Source of the DNA: Cryobacterium breve
Lineage (GTDB): Bacteria > Actinomycetota > Actinomycetes > Actinomycetales > Microbacteriaceae
Assembly (NCBI RefSeq): GCF_004402375.1
Contig: NZ_SOGJ01000036.1
Location: forward strand, 1,015-65,014
Length of the DNA stretch: 64,000 bases
Direction of reading: 5' to 3'
Shown: piece after piece, positions 16,145 through 25,197 of the stretch
Layout of the letters: every line of letters begins with the position of its first letter
Numbering within the stretch: the stretch's first letter is position 1
Notes under the pieces: generated by a model
Told to the model about the DNA's origin: nothing
The model's input: the letters and a program-made list of their open reading frames with translations, nothing else
The model's database searches: none
Made by a program: the position numbers and the translations under genes

Positions 16145-16166
16145 GTTTCGACAGTGGTATCACGCT
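16145..16166. repeat. third iteron-like site
   Basis: The site cagtggtatcacgctgatat resembles the palindromic units at 9053 and 9125 (agtgatatcactctgatatc) with about three changes. It lies just upstream of the truncated replication-gene copy. The following stretch to 16484 has no gene that I can support and must hold the promoter of the dehydrogenase. Confidence 0.4.
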
Positions 16167-16484
16167 GATATCCCGCCCCGGGGGAGCGAGAGAGAGGCTC
16201 CAGTGTGGGGTCGTCGCTGATTCCCGCTGGTCGAACCGCTCCCAGAACGCAACGTTGGGACTTGGACAGGGGAAGCGTCCCTGCGTATCTATCGAGGGCA
16301 TCGCACTGCCCGCCATCTTGTGCCAGACGAGCAGTGGCCAGTCAAGTGCGGTCGTGATAAACATGAGCTAAGCCCATTTTCCGCGCAGCCTGAGACTCTG
16401 CTCGGATATTCATCCTTAGAGCACCTCCGACAGTCAAAAATGGTCTCACGTTTTTCATTGTCACAAATTCAGGGAGTGAAAGAA

Positions 16485-17627
16485 ATGAAAGCAGTCGTTT
16501 ACAAAGGTCCCAACAAAGTCAACGTTGAAGAAGTTCCCGATGCCAAGATCGAACGTCCCACTGACGTTCTCGTTCACATCACGGCCACAAATATTTGCGG
16601 TTCAGATTTACACATGTACGAGGGACGCACCAATTTCGAAGTTGGACGCACGTTCGGTCACGAAAACATGGGTGAGGTCATCGAAGTCGGTAACGGCGTC
16701 GACAAGGTCAAGGTCGGCGAGCACGTCGTGCTGCCATTCAATATTTCCTGCGGGTTCTGTAAGAACTGTGAGCGCGGATTCACCAACTACTGCATGACAA
16801 CTCAGCCAGACCCGGTTGGCGCGGGCGCAGCCTACGGCTTCGCTGGAATGGGCCCGTATCCCGGCGGGCAGGCCCAAATGCTGCGCGTGCCCTACGGCGA
16901 CAACAACTGTTTGCGCCTGGGAGAAGATGCCATAGAAAAGCAAAACGACTACGTGATGCTCTCGGACATCTTCCCTACCGGCTACCACGCTACTGAGATG
17001 GCCGGCGTGATGCCGGGTGACACCGTCGTAGTCTATGGAGCCGGTCCAGTCGGGTTGATGGCCGCCTTGTCTGCCACGATCAAGGGCGCAAGCAAAGTCT
17101 GGGTCGTGGACCGACGCCCGGACCGGCTGGCCCTTGCCGAGCAGATCGGTGCGATCGCCATTGATGACTCAAAGACGGACCCGGTTCAGTTCGTTCTGGA
17201 CCAGACAAAAGGTATCGGCGCAGACCGAGGATGTGAATGCGTGGGTTACCAAGCCCACGACCCCCAGGGAACCGAAGACCCCGCAATGACTCTGAATCAG
17301 CTCATCCGGTCCGTACGCATCACCGGGGGAATCGGCGTTGTTGGCGTCTTCCTGCCAGCAGATCCCGCCGGCTTCGACGAGAACGCCAAGCAGGGCAAGC
17401 TTGCCATCGACTACGGCTTGCAATGGCTCAAAGGCCAAAATATTGGCAGCGGCCAATGCCCGGTGAAGAAGTACAACCGGCAATTGCGCGACCTGATCGC
17501 CGTGGACAAGGCCAAGCCATCCTGGATCGTTTCCCACGAGATCCCCCTCAGCAAAGCCGCCGACGCCTATAAAAACTTCGACGAACGCACCAACGGGTGG
17601 ACAAAAGTCATACTCAAGCCCTCATAG
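16485..17627 (+). CDS. zinc-dependent alcohol dehydrogenase, glutathione-independent formaldehyde dehydrogenase type
   Basis: 380 residues from ATG at 16485 with agggag upstream; a longer frame to 16320 has no such support. The medium-chain dehydrogenase motifs are plain: catalytic zinc ligands C and H in NICGSDLHMYEGR and GRTFGHEN, a structural zinc loop CGFCKNCERGFTNYC, and the NAD fold VVYGAGPVGLMAALSA followed by VVDRRPDRLALA. The KKYNRQLRDLI and SHEIPLSKAADAY segments match the formaldehyde dehydrogenase (FdhA) subgroup that oxidises formaldehyde without glutathione. It stands alone between replication-gene copies; cargo on the plasmid. Confidence 0.9.
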   Translation: MKAVVYKGPNKVNVEEVPDAKIERPTDVLVHITATNICGSDLHMYEGRTNFEVGRTFGHENMGEVIEVGNGVDKVKVGEHVVLPFNISCGFCKNCERGFTNYCMTTQPDPVGAGAAYGFAGMGPYPGGQAQMLRVPYGDNNCLRLGEDAIEKQNDYVMLSDIFPTGYHATEMAGVMPGDTVVVYGAGPVGLMAALSATIKGASKVWVVDRRPDRLALAEQIGAIAIDDSKTDPVQFVLDQTKGIGADRGCECVGYQAHDPQGTEDPAMTLNQLIRSVRITGGIGVVGVFLPADPAGFDENAKQGKLAIDYGLQWLKGQNIGSGQCPVKKYNRQLRDLIAVDKAKPSWIVSHEIPLSKAADAYKNFDERTNGWTKVILKPS

Positions 17628-17945
17628 GCCTAGCCTGACCGGCCCGGTCAACGCCGCCCTCGCGGCGCAAGCCACAACATGACACAGCTGCGAGAAACTA
17701 GCCCGCAGAGTTACCCGTTCTGCCTGGCGTGTGACATGCGCGGGGAGGCCCCGTGATTGGGACAGATATTAGATACCTGCCCTTTACCCCGGGTTCTCTC
17801 CCAAGCCACAAGCAACGCAACATCACGGCAACTTAACCAGAAACAGGCGTCAGCGCACGGCGGCGCACACACCGCAAATCTCGGGCAATGACGTCCCCAA
17901 AATACAAAACTTAATGGGCAACTTCCTCTCCCCGGACGGCGCCTG
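17628..17945. other. intergenic region, convergent gene ends
   Basis: 318 nt between the dehydrogenase and the replication gene stops. I see no gene. It includes a short stretch similar to the sequence beyond the duplicate replication fragment (agatacctgcc, ctctccc), so the duplicated unit contained part of this 3' region. Confidence 0.5.
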
Positions 17946-19967
17946 CTATGCGGCCTCGCCCAGGTACTGCCACCGGTTCTCCGGGTTGAGCAGACCAGCA
18001 CTGACCAGCTCGAGCGCGGAGCGGTGATCGGCGAGGTTGGTGCTGGCCCGCGGATACCGCGGCCACACCCGCTCACCCGGCGTGCTCGCCTCAAACAATG
18101 GCCGGCTCGACACATGTGGGCGCCGCGGCCGAGACCGGGGCGCTGACGTCATCGTGGTCAACTCCGCTTGCCACCACGCCCACACCTCCCGCTCGATCCT
18201 GTAACGTTCCGCTCGAGCCAAGAGGGTTCCGAGCACGTTGAGCTGACGGGCCGCCTGATCACGGAGATCCTGGGTGGACCTGGCCCACCCATCACGGTGC
18301 ACAACCAGGAGCTTGTGCCGCCGGAGCCGGCTGAGGATTGTCGCGGTGTGCCGGCCCGTCACGCCCAGGAGACGACCAGCCGAATCGACAGTGAGAGACG
18401 GGTGCTGACGTAGTAGGGCGTAGAGCTTGCCGGCGAGGTGTCCCAGGCCGCGGCGGGAGAAGACGTCATGGCGTTGGTCAGTGAGTTGTTCCTCGAGCAA
18501 GGCGACGAGATAGGTGCGGGTGTTAAAGAGCTCAGCTGCAGAACGACCTACCGACGACAACATTTCGTACGGGGGGCGGGGGTTATTTAATGGTTGTGAC
18601 CGGACTGTACTGGGACCTGTGGATAACGTGGAGGCTAGGCGCCATTCGGCGGCGTTGCCGTCGTCGCTCGCACTGACCCGTTCGACGTATCCGGCCTTAG
18701 CGAGGGCGATAAGGGCGTCGGCTGCGGTCGTGCGGCCGAGGCCCCCCATCGGGCCCAGGTCCCGGATGGCGGCGGCAACCGTGCGCTTGCCGGTCTGCAG
18801 GGTGAGGTAGGCCAGGGCTCGGAGAATGGTCTGCTGATTCGAAGACGCTTCAGTGCGGCCCCACCGGCCCGGGCTGACCCGGAACCGGGTGAGGAGGGCT
18901 TCGACGTCGGTCACGATAGCGTCCAGCTCCGACAGGTCCTGCGGCTCCCGCACCGCCGGCAGTGGGCGCTGGACGGCCGCGTACTGCTGGGCTTTGTCCC
19001 ACTGCCGGCCCAACCGGGCCCGGGCCTCGGCTGCGGCCCGAGGGCGGCGGTCGCCACGACCGGTATTCTTCGTCCGGAAGTGCTCCAAACCCGGGGCCGT
19101 CTTGATGGCGTGCTCGACGTCGACCAGCTGCCAACCCGCATTCGCAGCCGCGAGCAGACACATGAACCCGGTCCAACTCGGGTTACTCCCACCATCGATA
19201 GTGGCCATGTGAGCGGTGCCCGCCGTGCTGAGGCGCCGGTGCGCCTGGTGCCCCGCGATGACGGGGCCCGACGGGGCGCTATCTTCCGCCCGGAGGGACG
19301 GCTTCCGCGCCTCGAGCACCGCAGCCAGAGCGGCCAGATTCGCGAGCGTGGTCGACGGGGTGACCAAGGTATCCAAGCTTCCGCGGAGGACCGTAGAGCT
19401 GCTGCCGTCCCGGTGCGGAGACAGGGGCGGCCGTGCGGCACCGGTGACAGCGTTCAGGAGCATGCCGTGGTCCAAGCGGCGGAAGTTCGCGCGCGCTGCA
19501 CTGGCCACGGGGGCGACGGCGAGTTTCGGGGCGCCGCCCTGGAGGGCGAGCCAGATGTGGCGGCCGCCGGTCCCGGACGACTGGCACACGACGTGCGCGA
19601 TTGAGAGGGCCTCGAGGGTGCGGGAGAGAACGTCGCACTCGTCGACGGCTTCCTCCATCAGCTCCGCGTCGACGCCGTGCTTGTCTTTACCGTCGAAGTC
19701 AAAGCACAGGACCCGGAACAAGCCGGTCTCATCGGCCAGGTTCATCGCCCACGGCGTCGTGGGTTCAGCCGGTCCAACACGGTGGATCAGGGGGTAACTG
19801 TTCTCGTCCAACCGCCCGTAGGCGTCGCGCTTCATCACGCGCACCTGATCGCGCGGACTCATCCGGCGCGTCAAAGCCCAGGCTGTCCACGGTTCAGTGG
19901 ACACGCCAGACACGCCGGACACAATTCCGGGTGCATTGAGGGGTATGTGCGCTATGCTCTGGGACAT
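17946..19967 (-). CDS. plasmid replication protein with AEP primase domain
   Basis: 673 residues, start after ggagg. The N-terminal half is an archaeo-eukaryotic primase: VLCFDFDGKDKHGVDAELME carries the acidic metal-binding pair and VCQSSGTGGRHIWLALQGG the G-x-H loop. The middle has WTGFMCLLAAANAGWQLVD, like the primase C-terminal helical domains, and the C-terminal third holds winged-helix segments (GLGRTTAADALIALAKAGYV; TVDSAGRLLGVTGRHTATI) that would bind DNA. No helicase Walker motif is evident. I infer the replication initiator/primase of this replicon. Its 3' third is duplicated at 15593-16110. Confidence 0.75.
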   Translation of the reverse strand: MSQSIAHIPLNAPGIVSGVSGVSTEPWTAWALTRRMSPRDQVRVMKRDAYGRLDENSYPLIHRVGPAEPTTPWAMNLADETGLFRVLCFDFDGKDKHGVDAELMEEAVDECDVLSRTLEALSIAHVVCQSSGTGGRHIWLALQGGAPKLAVAPVASAARANFRRLDHGMLLNAVTGAARPPLSPHRDGSSSTVLRGSLDTLVTPSTTLANLAALAAVLEARKPSLRAEDSAPSGPVIAGHQAHRRLSTAGTAHMATIDGGSNPSWTGFMCLLAAANAGWQLVDVEHAIKTAPGLEHFRTKNTGRGDRRPRAAAEARARLGRQWDKAQQYAAVQRPLPAVREPQDLSELDAIVTDVEALLTRFRVSPGRWGRTEASSNQQTILRALAYLTLQTGKRTVAAAIRDLGPMGGLGRTTAADALIALAKAGYVERVSASDDGNAAEWRLASTLSTGPSTVRSQPLNNPRPPYEMLSSVGRSAAELFNTRTYLVALLEEQLTDQRHDVFSRRGLGHLAGKLYALLRQHPSLTVDSAGRLLGVTGRHTATILSRLRRHKLLVVHRDGWARSTQDLRDQAARQLNVLGTLLARAERYRIEREVWAWWQAELTTMTSAPRSRPRRPHVSSRPLFEASTPGERVWPRYPRASTNLADHRSALELVSAGLLNPENRWQYLGEAA

Positions 19968-20056
19968 AGAGAAACCTCCCGTGAGGGCTGTTGATCTGGA
20001 TTAGCTCGAACCTCGGGCCGGCAAGCACAGAGGGTTTGAGCTACGAAACTTGCAGT

Positions 20057-20080
20057 AGCCCGTCGCGAAAGCGACGGGCT
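20057..20080. terminator. GNRA-loop hairpin
   Basis: Stem agcccgtcgc / gcgacgggct with a gaaa tetraloop, followed on the top strand by ctttcgttt. It lies between the divergently placed replication gene start and the end of the small RHH gene (20088) and probably terminates transcription from the latter, or works in both directions. Confidence 0.65.
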
Positions 20081-20087
20081 CTTTCGT

Positions 20088-20324
20088 TTAAGCGGCTGGG
20101 ATGAGCAACTCCTCTTTGGGGTCGCGAATGAGGTCGAGGACAGGCAGTTGGCCCTGGTCCGCGAGAGTTAGGCGCAACAACGCTTCCAGGTAGATACCGG
20201 TGGACACGCCGCTTGCGGCTGCGGCTTGATTGACTTCCGCGCGGATCGCGGGGTCGACTCGTGTTTGGAACAACACCGTGGGGGTGTGGTCCCGACGAAT
20301 CCTGCTTCCCTTTGCAACGGCCAT
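20088..20324 (-). CDS. small RHH-like DNA-binding protein
   Basis: 78 residues from ATG at 20324. It reads RIRRDHTPTVLFQTRVDPAI followed by RAEVNQAAAASGVSTGIYLE and ALLRLTLADQG, a strand-helix-helix pattern like the ribbon-helix-helix proteins that control plasmid copy or transfer genes. The ribosome site is weak and an upstream TTG start is possible. It lies just upstream of the replication gene, so control of replication is plausible. Confidence 0.6.
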   Translation of the reverse strand: MAVAKGSRIRRDHTPTVLFQTRVDPAIRAEVNQAAAASGVSTGIYLEALLRLTLADQGQLPVLDLIRDPKEELLIPAA

Positions 20325-20382
20325 GGAAACGATCTTGTCGTTAAACCCATTCAAGAGCGCGCGACGCGCGGGAGCGGCTTGA

Positions 20383-20706
20383 TTAAAGTCTTGACTGTCC
20401 GAGGAATTCGCCAAGAGCGACGTAGAGCTCCGTGACGCTTTCCGGGATGACTGTGTAGCGCACCCACTGGCCGCTTCTGGCTTCGCTTCGCGGGGGAGTG
20501 GACTCGATGAGTCCCGCAGTCTCAAGGGCAGCCAGGTGGTTTGACGCCGTCGGCGGGGCGATGCTGAGCGCTGTTGCGACATCGGCGCGGGTGCATGGCC
20601 CGTTTTCGCGGATGTGCTTGAGGATTGCCACTCGAGCTCGATTTCCAAATGCGTCGATCGCGGCCTCCACGAGTTCATCGTGAGGGGGACGCACGTAGCG
20701 GGGCAT
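20383..20706 (-). CDS. ArsR/MarR-like winged-helix regulator
   Basis: 107 residues. DELVEAAIDAFGNRARVAIL, KHIRENGPCTRADVATALSI and APPTASNHLAALETAGLIES form an ArsR-type winged helix; the wing is EARSGQWVRYTVIP. No cysteine metal site is visible, so it is unlikely to be a metal sensor. It lies 59 nt upstream of the RHH gene on the same strand. Target unknown; the adjacent replication and transfer genes are candidates. Confidence 0.75.
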   Translation of the reverse strand: MPRYVRPPHDELVEAAIDAFGNRARVAILKHIRENGPCTRADVATALSIAPPTASNHLAALETAGLIESTPPRSEARSGQWVRYTVIPESVTELYVALGEFLGQSRL

Positions 20707-20833
20707 CCTGCCATTCTGCCCGACCTCCGCCCTCTTCCAGTGTTGACTCCGTCAACCCTAATCATTATATGATTAGCTTATGACAAAGTCGAGCACCACG
20801 CTGGCCCGATGCTCTTGCTCAAAGGGGGAGTGG

Positions 20834-21184
20834 TCAGCCCAGGAGGAACTCGAGCACCTGCCCGAAGTCGCGGGTGACCAGGTCCCGCCGCGCGGTGAAC
20901 TTCGTCCCCTGAGGCCGACGCACGACCCCATCGGGGGCATCGTCCTCGATATAGCCCATACCCCGGAGATCGATCAGTGCAGCATGCACCGCGGGCCGAC
21001 TCATGGTGTCACCGATAACGTCGAACAACTCCGCATAGCTGAGTGGCTTCCGGAGCAGGGCGCGGAGCACCAGGACACGGGAGGGCGCGGAAAACAGTTC
21101 CTGGAACAATGCCACCCGGTCAGGTGCATGTTTCATCATCAGATTGTCGTCACGGGCCATGCATTCAATTCTGGCGTGGATCAC
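20834..21184 (-). CDS. winged-helix transcriptional regulator
   Basis: Up to 116 residues (GTG at 21184, or 108 from ATG at 21160; neither has a clear ribosome site). It contains FQELFSAPSRVLVLRALLRK, PLSYAELFDVIGDTMSRPAV and HAALIDLRGMGYIEDDAP, a winged helix of the ArsR/MarR type. It diverges from the transfer operon starting at 21481, so it may control transfer gene expression. The 296 nt in between should hold both promoters; no other gene is visible there. Confidence 0.65.
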   Translation of the reverse strand: MIHARIECMARDDNLMMKHAPDRVALFQELFSAPSRVLVLRALLRKPLSYAELFDVIGDTMSRPAVHAALIDLRGMGYIEDDAPDGVVRRPQGTKFTARRDLVTRDFGQVLEFLLG

Positions 21185-21480
21185 CCCTCTCGCACGTGCG
21201 CCACAACCGCACTCGAGTTAATGCAAACGCATCTATTTACCTGTGCAAGCTGCACCGACCCGCAAATGTCGGTGGCCGACGTTACGTTCGAAGCTCCGTG
21301 CGATCAGGCCATTCGACCCACACCCCCAGTGATTCAGGCACGTATAACCGGACGCACAGACGGAACACACCCCCCGTTCAGGAGGGTACAAGAGAAAAAA
21401 GACGAGAGACTAGTCGAGGCCTCGGGGGGTTCCCTAATTCCCTGTGCCAGTTAGTGGAAATTCGAGAGGACATCCCGCCC

Positions 21481-22701
21481 ATGAGTGACACCGGTCGCAC
21501 CGCCCACAGCGAGGTCTTTGGAGCGGCTGACCGCGCCGGGGACTACATCGAGGAAGACACCCTCCACACGATCCCCGCGCCCCCACGACGCAAGGCCAAC
21601 AACACCGCGTCCGCCCGCCGCCCAGTCCTCGAAGCACCAGCCTCCGCGCCCGCCCCGGGGGAGGCGCCTGCGATGCAGGAAGCCCCGTCGGTGCCGTCCG
21701 AAACGCCCACCGACCTAGCCAGCACCTCTGTCCTCTTTGGCGGCTCGGCCGCTGGCCTCGCGTCCGCGTCGAGTACCCCTGCGAAGGCCACGACGGGGTT
21801 CCGTGGCGCTCTGGCCCGCCTGGGGCTGCCGGTCGGACCGGGCGCAGCCGAGCTGGGGGAGAGGCTCCGGACGGAACTGCAGACTACTCATGAGACCACG
21901 GTGCGGCAGGCGACCTGGACGCGTGCGGTCTCGGTCCTGGTGAACAACCCCAAAGGCGGAACCGGCAAGACTCCCACCGCTCTGCTCCTTGGGGGAGTGC
22001 TGGCCGCGATCCGCGGCGGATCGGTCGCGATCCTCGAAGTCTCCGACGACCCCGGCGCCCTGAACTTCCGCGCCGAGGGCAACCCCCTCCTCGGCCTGGG
22101 CGAACTGGTCCGCGACGTCGACCACGTCCAAACCGCTGGCCGCCTGGCCGGATACACCGCCCCGCAAACATCCTTCGCATCTGTGATCGGATCTACCGGG
22201 CGGCGTGACCGCCTCACGGGCGAATCCGTCGTCGCCGTCGCCAACGTCATCGACGGCTTCTACTCCATCCGCATCATGGACTCCGGCAACGTCCCCACCT
22301 CCTCCGCATTCCGCGGCGCCGTGTCCGTCTCCGACGTCCTCGTGATCCCCGTGATGAACGCTGGCGACTCCGTCCTCGAAGCCATCCAACTCCTCGAAGA
22401 GCTCCGGGCAGAGGGCGGGCCCTCCGCCGAGCTTGCGAACCGAGCCATCGCCATCCGCCTCACCGACGGCCGCCCCGAGAACGACGCCGTCCGCCAAGAA
22501 GTCGAACGACTCTTGAGCCAGGCGGGCGTGTCCGCCCTGCACGAGATCCCCTACGACGCCCACATCGCCGAACGCGGACAACTCACCCTCAGCCGCCTCA
22601 ATCCTGCAACCCGGGACGCGTTCGTGGCAGCAGCCGCCAGCGTGGTCCGGTCCCTGCAAACCGCGGTCTCCGCCGCACCCACACAGAACCGGAAGGCCTA
22701 A
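21481..22701 (+). CDS. ParA/MinD-like ATPase, first gene of transfer operon
   Basis: 406 residues from ATG at 21481 (gagagga upstream). The first 130 residues are proline/alanine-rich and disordered (PAPPRRKANNTASARRPVLE). The ATPase part has a deviant Walker A (NPKGGTGKTPTALLLGGVLA), AILEVSDDPGALNFRAEGNP and a switch-like RIMDSGNVPTSSAFRGAVS. Such MinD-like proteins head actinobacterial conjugation operons. It is distinct from the partition ParA at 5605. It may position the secretion machine or the DNA (inference). Confidence 0.75.
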   Translation: MSDTGRTAHSEVFGAADRAGDYIEEDTLHTIPAPPRRKANNTASARRPVLEAPASAPAPGEAPAMQEAPSVPSETPTDLASTSVLFGGSAAGLASASSTPAKATTGFRGALARLGLPVGPGAAELGERLRTELQTTHETTVRQATWTRAVSVLVNNPKGGTGKTPTALLLGGVLAAIRGGSVAILEVSDDPGALNFRAEGNPLLGLGELVRDVDHVQTAGRLAGYTAPQTSFASVIGSTGRRDRLTGESVVAVANVIDGFYSIRIMDSGNVPTSSAFRGAVSVSDVLVIPVMNAGDSVLEAIQLLEELRAEGGPSAELANRAIAIRLTDGRPENDAVRQEVERLLSQAGVSALHEIPYDAHIAERGQLTLSRLNPATRDAFVAAAASVVRSLQTAVSAAPTQNRKA

Positions 22702-22706
22702 ACCCC

Positions 22707-23021
22707 ATGCACGACCTCCTGCTCCACGCGGCGATCGAGAACCCCCTCGACGGGATCCTGCCCGACTTCTCCTTCGGCGGCGCCGAATTCACCGCCCTCT
22801 GGCAAAAACTCATCGCCGCGCTCTGGGCCATCGGCATCCTCGTTGCTATCGGTTTCCTGATCTTCGGAATCGTCGCTATGGCCGGAGCCTCCGGAGATAC
22901 CAACCCCAACCCCCAAGCCCACGCCCAAGGACGCCGGAAAGCCGTCTGGGCAGGCATCTCCCTCGCCTCCCTCGCGGGCCTCGCCATCATCGTCGGCGCC
23001 GTCCTCTCCTTCGCCGGCTAA
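22707..23021 (+). CDS. VirB2/TrbC-like membrane pilin protein
   Basis: 104 residues with two hydrophobic helices (about 38-62, IAALWAIGILVAIGFLIFGI; 80-103, AGISLASLAGLAIIVGAVLS) separated by a basic loop (PQAHAQGRRKAVW). Size, topology and position at the start of a type IV secretion operon fit a VirB2/TrbC-type pilin. It follows the ATPase gene by 5 nt. Confidence 0.6.
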   Translation: MHDLLLHAAIENPLDGILPDFSFGGAEFTALWQKLIAALWAIGILVAIGFLIFGIVAMAGASGDTNPNPQAHAQGRRKAVWAGISLASLAGLAIIVGAVLSFAG

Positions 23022-23056
23022 CCCACACCACCAACGCGTCACCAAGGAGTCCCACC

Positions 23057-23776
23057 ATGCGAATGGCCACAGCATCCGGCCGTAGCCGCTGGCCCATCGT
23101 CATCGGGGTCGCCGCCCTCGTCGTCGCCATCAGCGGCGGCATCGCCTACACCGCCACCCGCCGCGCCCCAAACGCCGCACCCAACACAGCCACGGCCACC
23201 CCCACACCGACGCCCACAAGCACCGCTGGTGCCGGGGGTATCGGGGACGACGTCGCACCCACCGGTTGCCTCGGCGGCCAAGACCGCAACGTGAGCATGG
23301 TCCTAACAGCCCAAACCGACGCCAAACACACCAGCTACGGAGCCGTGGAAGCAGCCACCGCGTACTACCGGTGGCTGTGGCAGTACCCCAACCCGGCGGC
23401 CAATGTCGCAGACGCGGACACTGTCAGTGCAGCGATCATGGCCTCCACGGCCAATGATTCGTTCCGCGACATCGCGGCCGCCTACGAGGCCACTGCGGGT
23501 ATCGACATGACCTCGGGGCAAGTCCCCGCAGACACCCCGTTTCATCTGTCGACCACGAACGGCCTGTGGATGATCTCGGAGGGCTCCACTGCCGACAAGG
23601 TGGAAGTGAACATCGCGGCAGGGTACGTCGTCAACGGCGAACTCAGCCCAACGAAAGCCGCCGTTATGACCCAAACGATGGTTTGGGAAGACGGCACGTG
23701 GCATCTCGAAAGTGCCGGCACTCCCGACCAGTCGAAACTCGCCGCTGGCGGCACGCGCTACACGGCGGGTTGCTGA
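23057..23776 (+). CDS. membrane-anchored VirB8/TcpC-like transfer protein
   Basis: 239 residues. One N-terminal membrane helix (WPIVIGVAALVVAISGGIAY) is followed by a threonine/proline linker and an extracytoplasmic domain (YGAVEAATAYYRWLWQYPNP ... AAGYVVNGELSPTKAAVMTQ, VWEDGTWHLESAG). That NTF2-like ending, single anchor and position suggest a VirB8/TcpC-type scaffold. The stop overlaps the next start (TGATG). Function by analogy only. Confidence 0.55.
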   Translation: MRMATASGRSRWPIVIGVAALVVAISGGIAYTATRRAPNAAPNTATATPTPTPTSTAGAGGIGDDVAPTGCLGGQDRNVSMVLTAQTDAKHTSYGAVEAATAYYRWLWQYPNPAANVADADTVSAAIMASTANDSFRDIAAAYEATAGIDMTSGQVPADTPFHLSTTNGLWMISEGSTADKVEVNIAAGYVVNGELSPTKAAVMTQTMVWEDGTWHLESAGTPDQSKLAAGGTRYTAGC

Positions 23777-25197
23777 TGAATCCTGACTGCGAGAGCAACG
23801 TCTTCGTCTGCGGTGTGACGAACCTCGCTGATGGAGTCGGGAACGCGGTAGGCGGTGTCGGCGCTGTCGTGAACACGGCTGCCGGTGTCGCGGACTTCTG
23901 GTCGGATCCCGCGGGGAACTCGTTCAAGCTGTTGCAGGAAGCGGCCAAGGGCCTCTCGGACACGGTGTTGCCGGCGCTGACGCAGGCGACGCTTCCGGAC
24001 TTGACGGCGGATTGGTTCATTCAGGCGTACCAGGTGTCGTTTGCCCTGGCGATCTTCGTGTTCGTGGCCCTGTTGATCCCGCAGATCGTGCGCACCGCGC
24101 GCGGCCACCAGTCCGGCCGTGAGCTGGGGGAGTCCCTCACCCTCTATGGGCCCGCATTCATCCTGGGGGCCATGTTCGGTCCCGCGCTCGGCGCGTTCCT
24201 GGTGAAGTTCTTCGGCGCTCTGTCTGACTCGTTGATCGCGTGGGGCGTCACCAGCAACTCCGAAACCATCGTGGCCAAGTTCTCCACGATGCTCTCCGAA
24301 GAAGACGGGTCCGGCCTGGCCGGCGGCGCCGTCCTCGGCGTGATTCTGATGTTCTTCATGATCCTGGGCCTGCTCGTCGTGCTCCTGATGCTGATCGTGC
24401 AGCTCATCACCCTGTACTTCTCCGGTGTCCTCTTTCCCCTCGGGTTCGTGTGGATCGTGGACCCCCAGAAGCGGAAGTTCGGGTCGAAGATCGCCTACCT
24501 GTGGTTCGGGGTCCTGGCGTCTCACCCGCTGCTGTTCTTCTTGCTCGCGATCGCGTACAGCATGATGAGCGCCCAGGTCGATGCGTTCTCCGACACCCCC
24601 AGCCTCGCCAAAACGGTCACCTTGGTCGTGTCGATCCTGGCGTTGTTCATGGCCGGCCTCGCCCCGGTCGCCCTGACGAAGTTCGCCCCCGTCATCCCCA
24701 CCGGTGGCGGCGGAACCGCACCTGTCGGACCGAACATCGGATCCCAGTCGATGCAGCAAGCCGACGCCAAATACAGCGACAACGGCCCCGAAACCTCCTC
24801 CGGTGGGGGCAGCAGCTCATCCGTCGGCGGCAGCTCGCCGTCCGCGGGCAGCTCGAGCAGCACCGGCGGCAGTTCACCGGCACGCGAGGGCGAGCCGGCG
24901 ACGTCGTCAATCTCTGAGGCCGCATCCGTGGGCTCCGCCGGCGCAGCCACCGCCGGTGCCGGCGCCGGCGCCGCTGCGACAGGCGGCGGCGCGGCCGCTG
25001 CCGAGAGCGGTATGGCCGCCGTAGGTGTGGCCGAGTCCGCGACCGGTGCGGGGGCTGCGATTGGTGTCCCCACGATGATTGCCGCCGGGGCGATGGCCGG
25101 GTTTGAGGCGACGAAGAAGGTCACCGATTCGGTGACCGATGCGGCTGTGGCACCGGTTGAGGACCACGAGGAACATTATGGAAAGGACTCCGTCTAG
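23776..25197 (+). CDS. VirB6/TrbL-like polytopic conjugation protein
   Basis: 473 residues. At least five membrane helices lie between about 85 and 310 (VSFALAIFVFVALLIPQIVR; LYGPAFILGAMFGPALGAFL; LGVILMFFMILGLLVVLLML; LASHPLLFFLLAIAYSMMSA; LVVSILALFMAGLAPVALTK). The C-terminal 150 residues are a Gly/Ser/Ala-rich low-complexity tail, as in TrbL/VirB6 proteins of Gram-positive elements. It forms the inner-membrane channel part of the secretion system. Translationally coupled to both neighbours. Confidence 0.75.
   Translation: MNPDCESNVFVCGVTNLADGVGNAVGGVGAVVNTAAGVADFWSDPAGNSFKLLQEAAKGLSDTVLPALTQATLPDLTADWFIQAYQVSFALAIFVFVALLIPQIVRTARGHQSGRELGESLTLYGPAFILGAMFGPALGAFLVKFFGALSDSLIAWGVTSNSETIVAKFSTMLSEEDGSGLAGGAVLGVILMFFMILGLLVVLLMLIVQLITLYFSGVLFPLGFVWIVDPQKRKFGSKIAYLWFGVLASHPLLFFLLAIAYSMMSAQVDAFSDTPSLAKTVTLVVSILALFMAGLAPVALTKFAPVIPTGGGGTAPVGPNIGSQSMQQADAKYSDNGPETSSGGGSSSSVGGSSPSAGSSSSTGGSSPAREGEPATSSISEAASVGSAGAATAGAGAGAAATGGGAAAAESGMAAVGVAESATGAGAAIGVPTMIAAGAMAGFEATKKVTDSVTDAAVAPVEDHEEHYGKDSV

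Noticed and set aside
23566..23775. An N-terminal extension of the VirB6-like gene
   Set aside because: The extension is a shadow of the preceding gene; the TGATG overlap at 23774-23778 gives the natural start.
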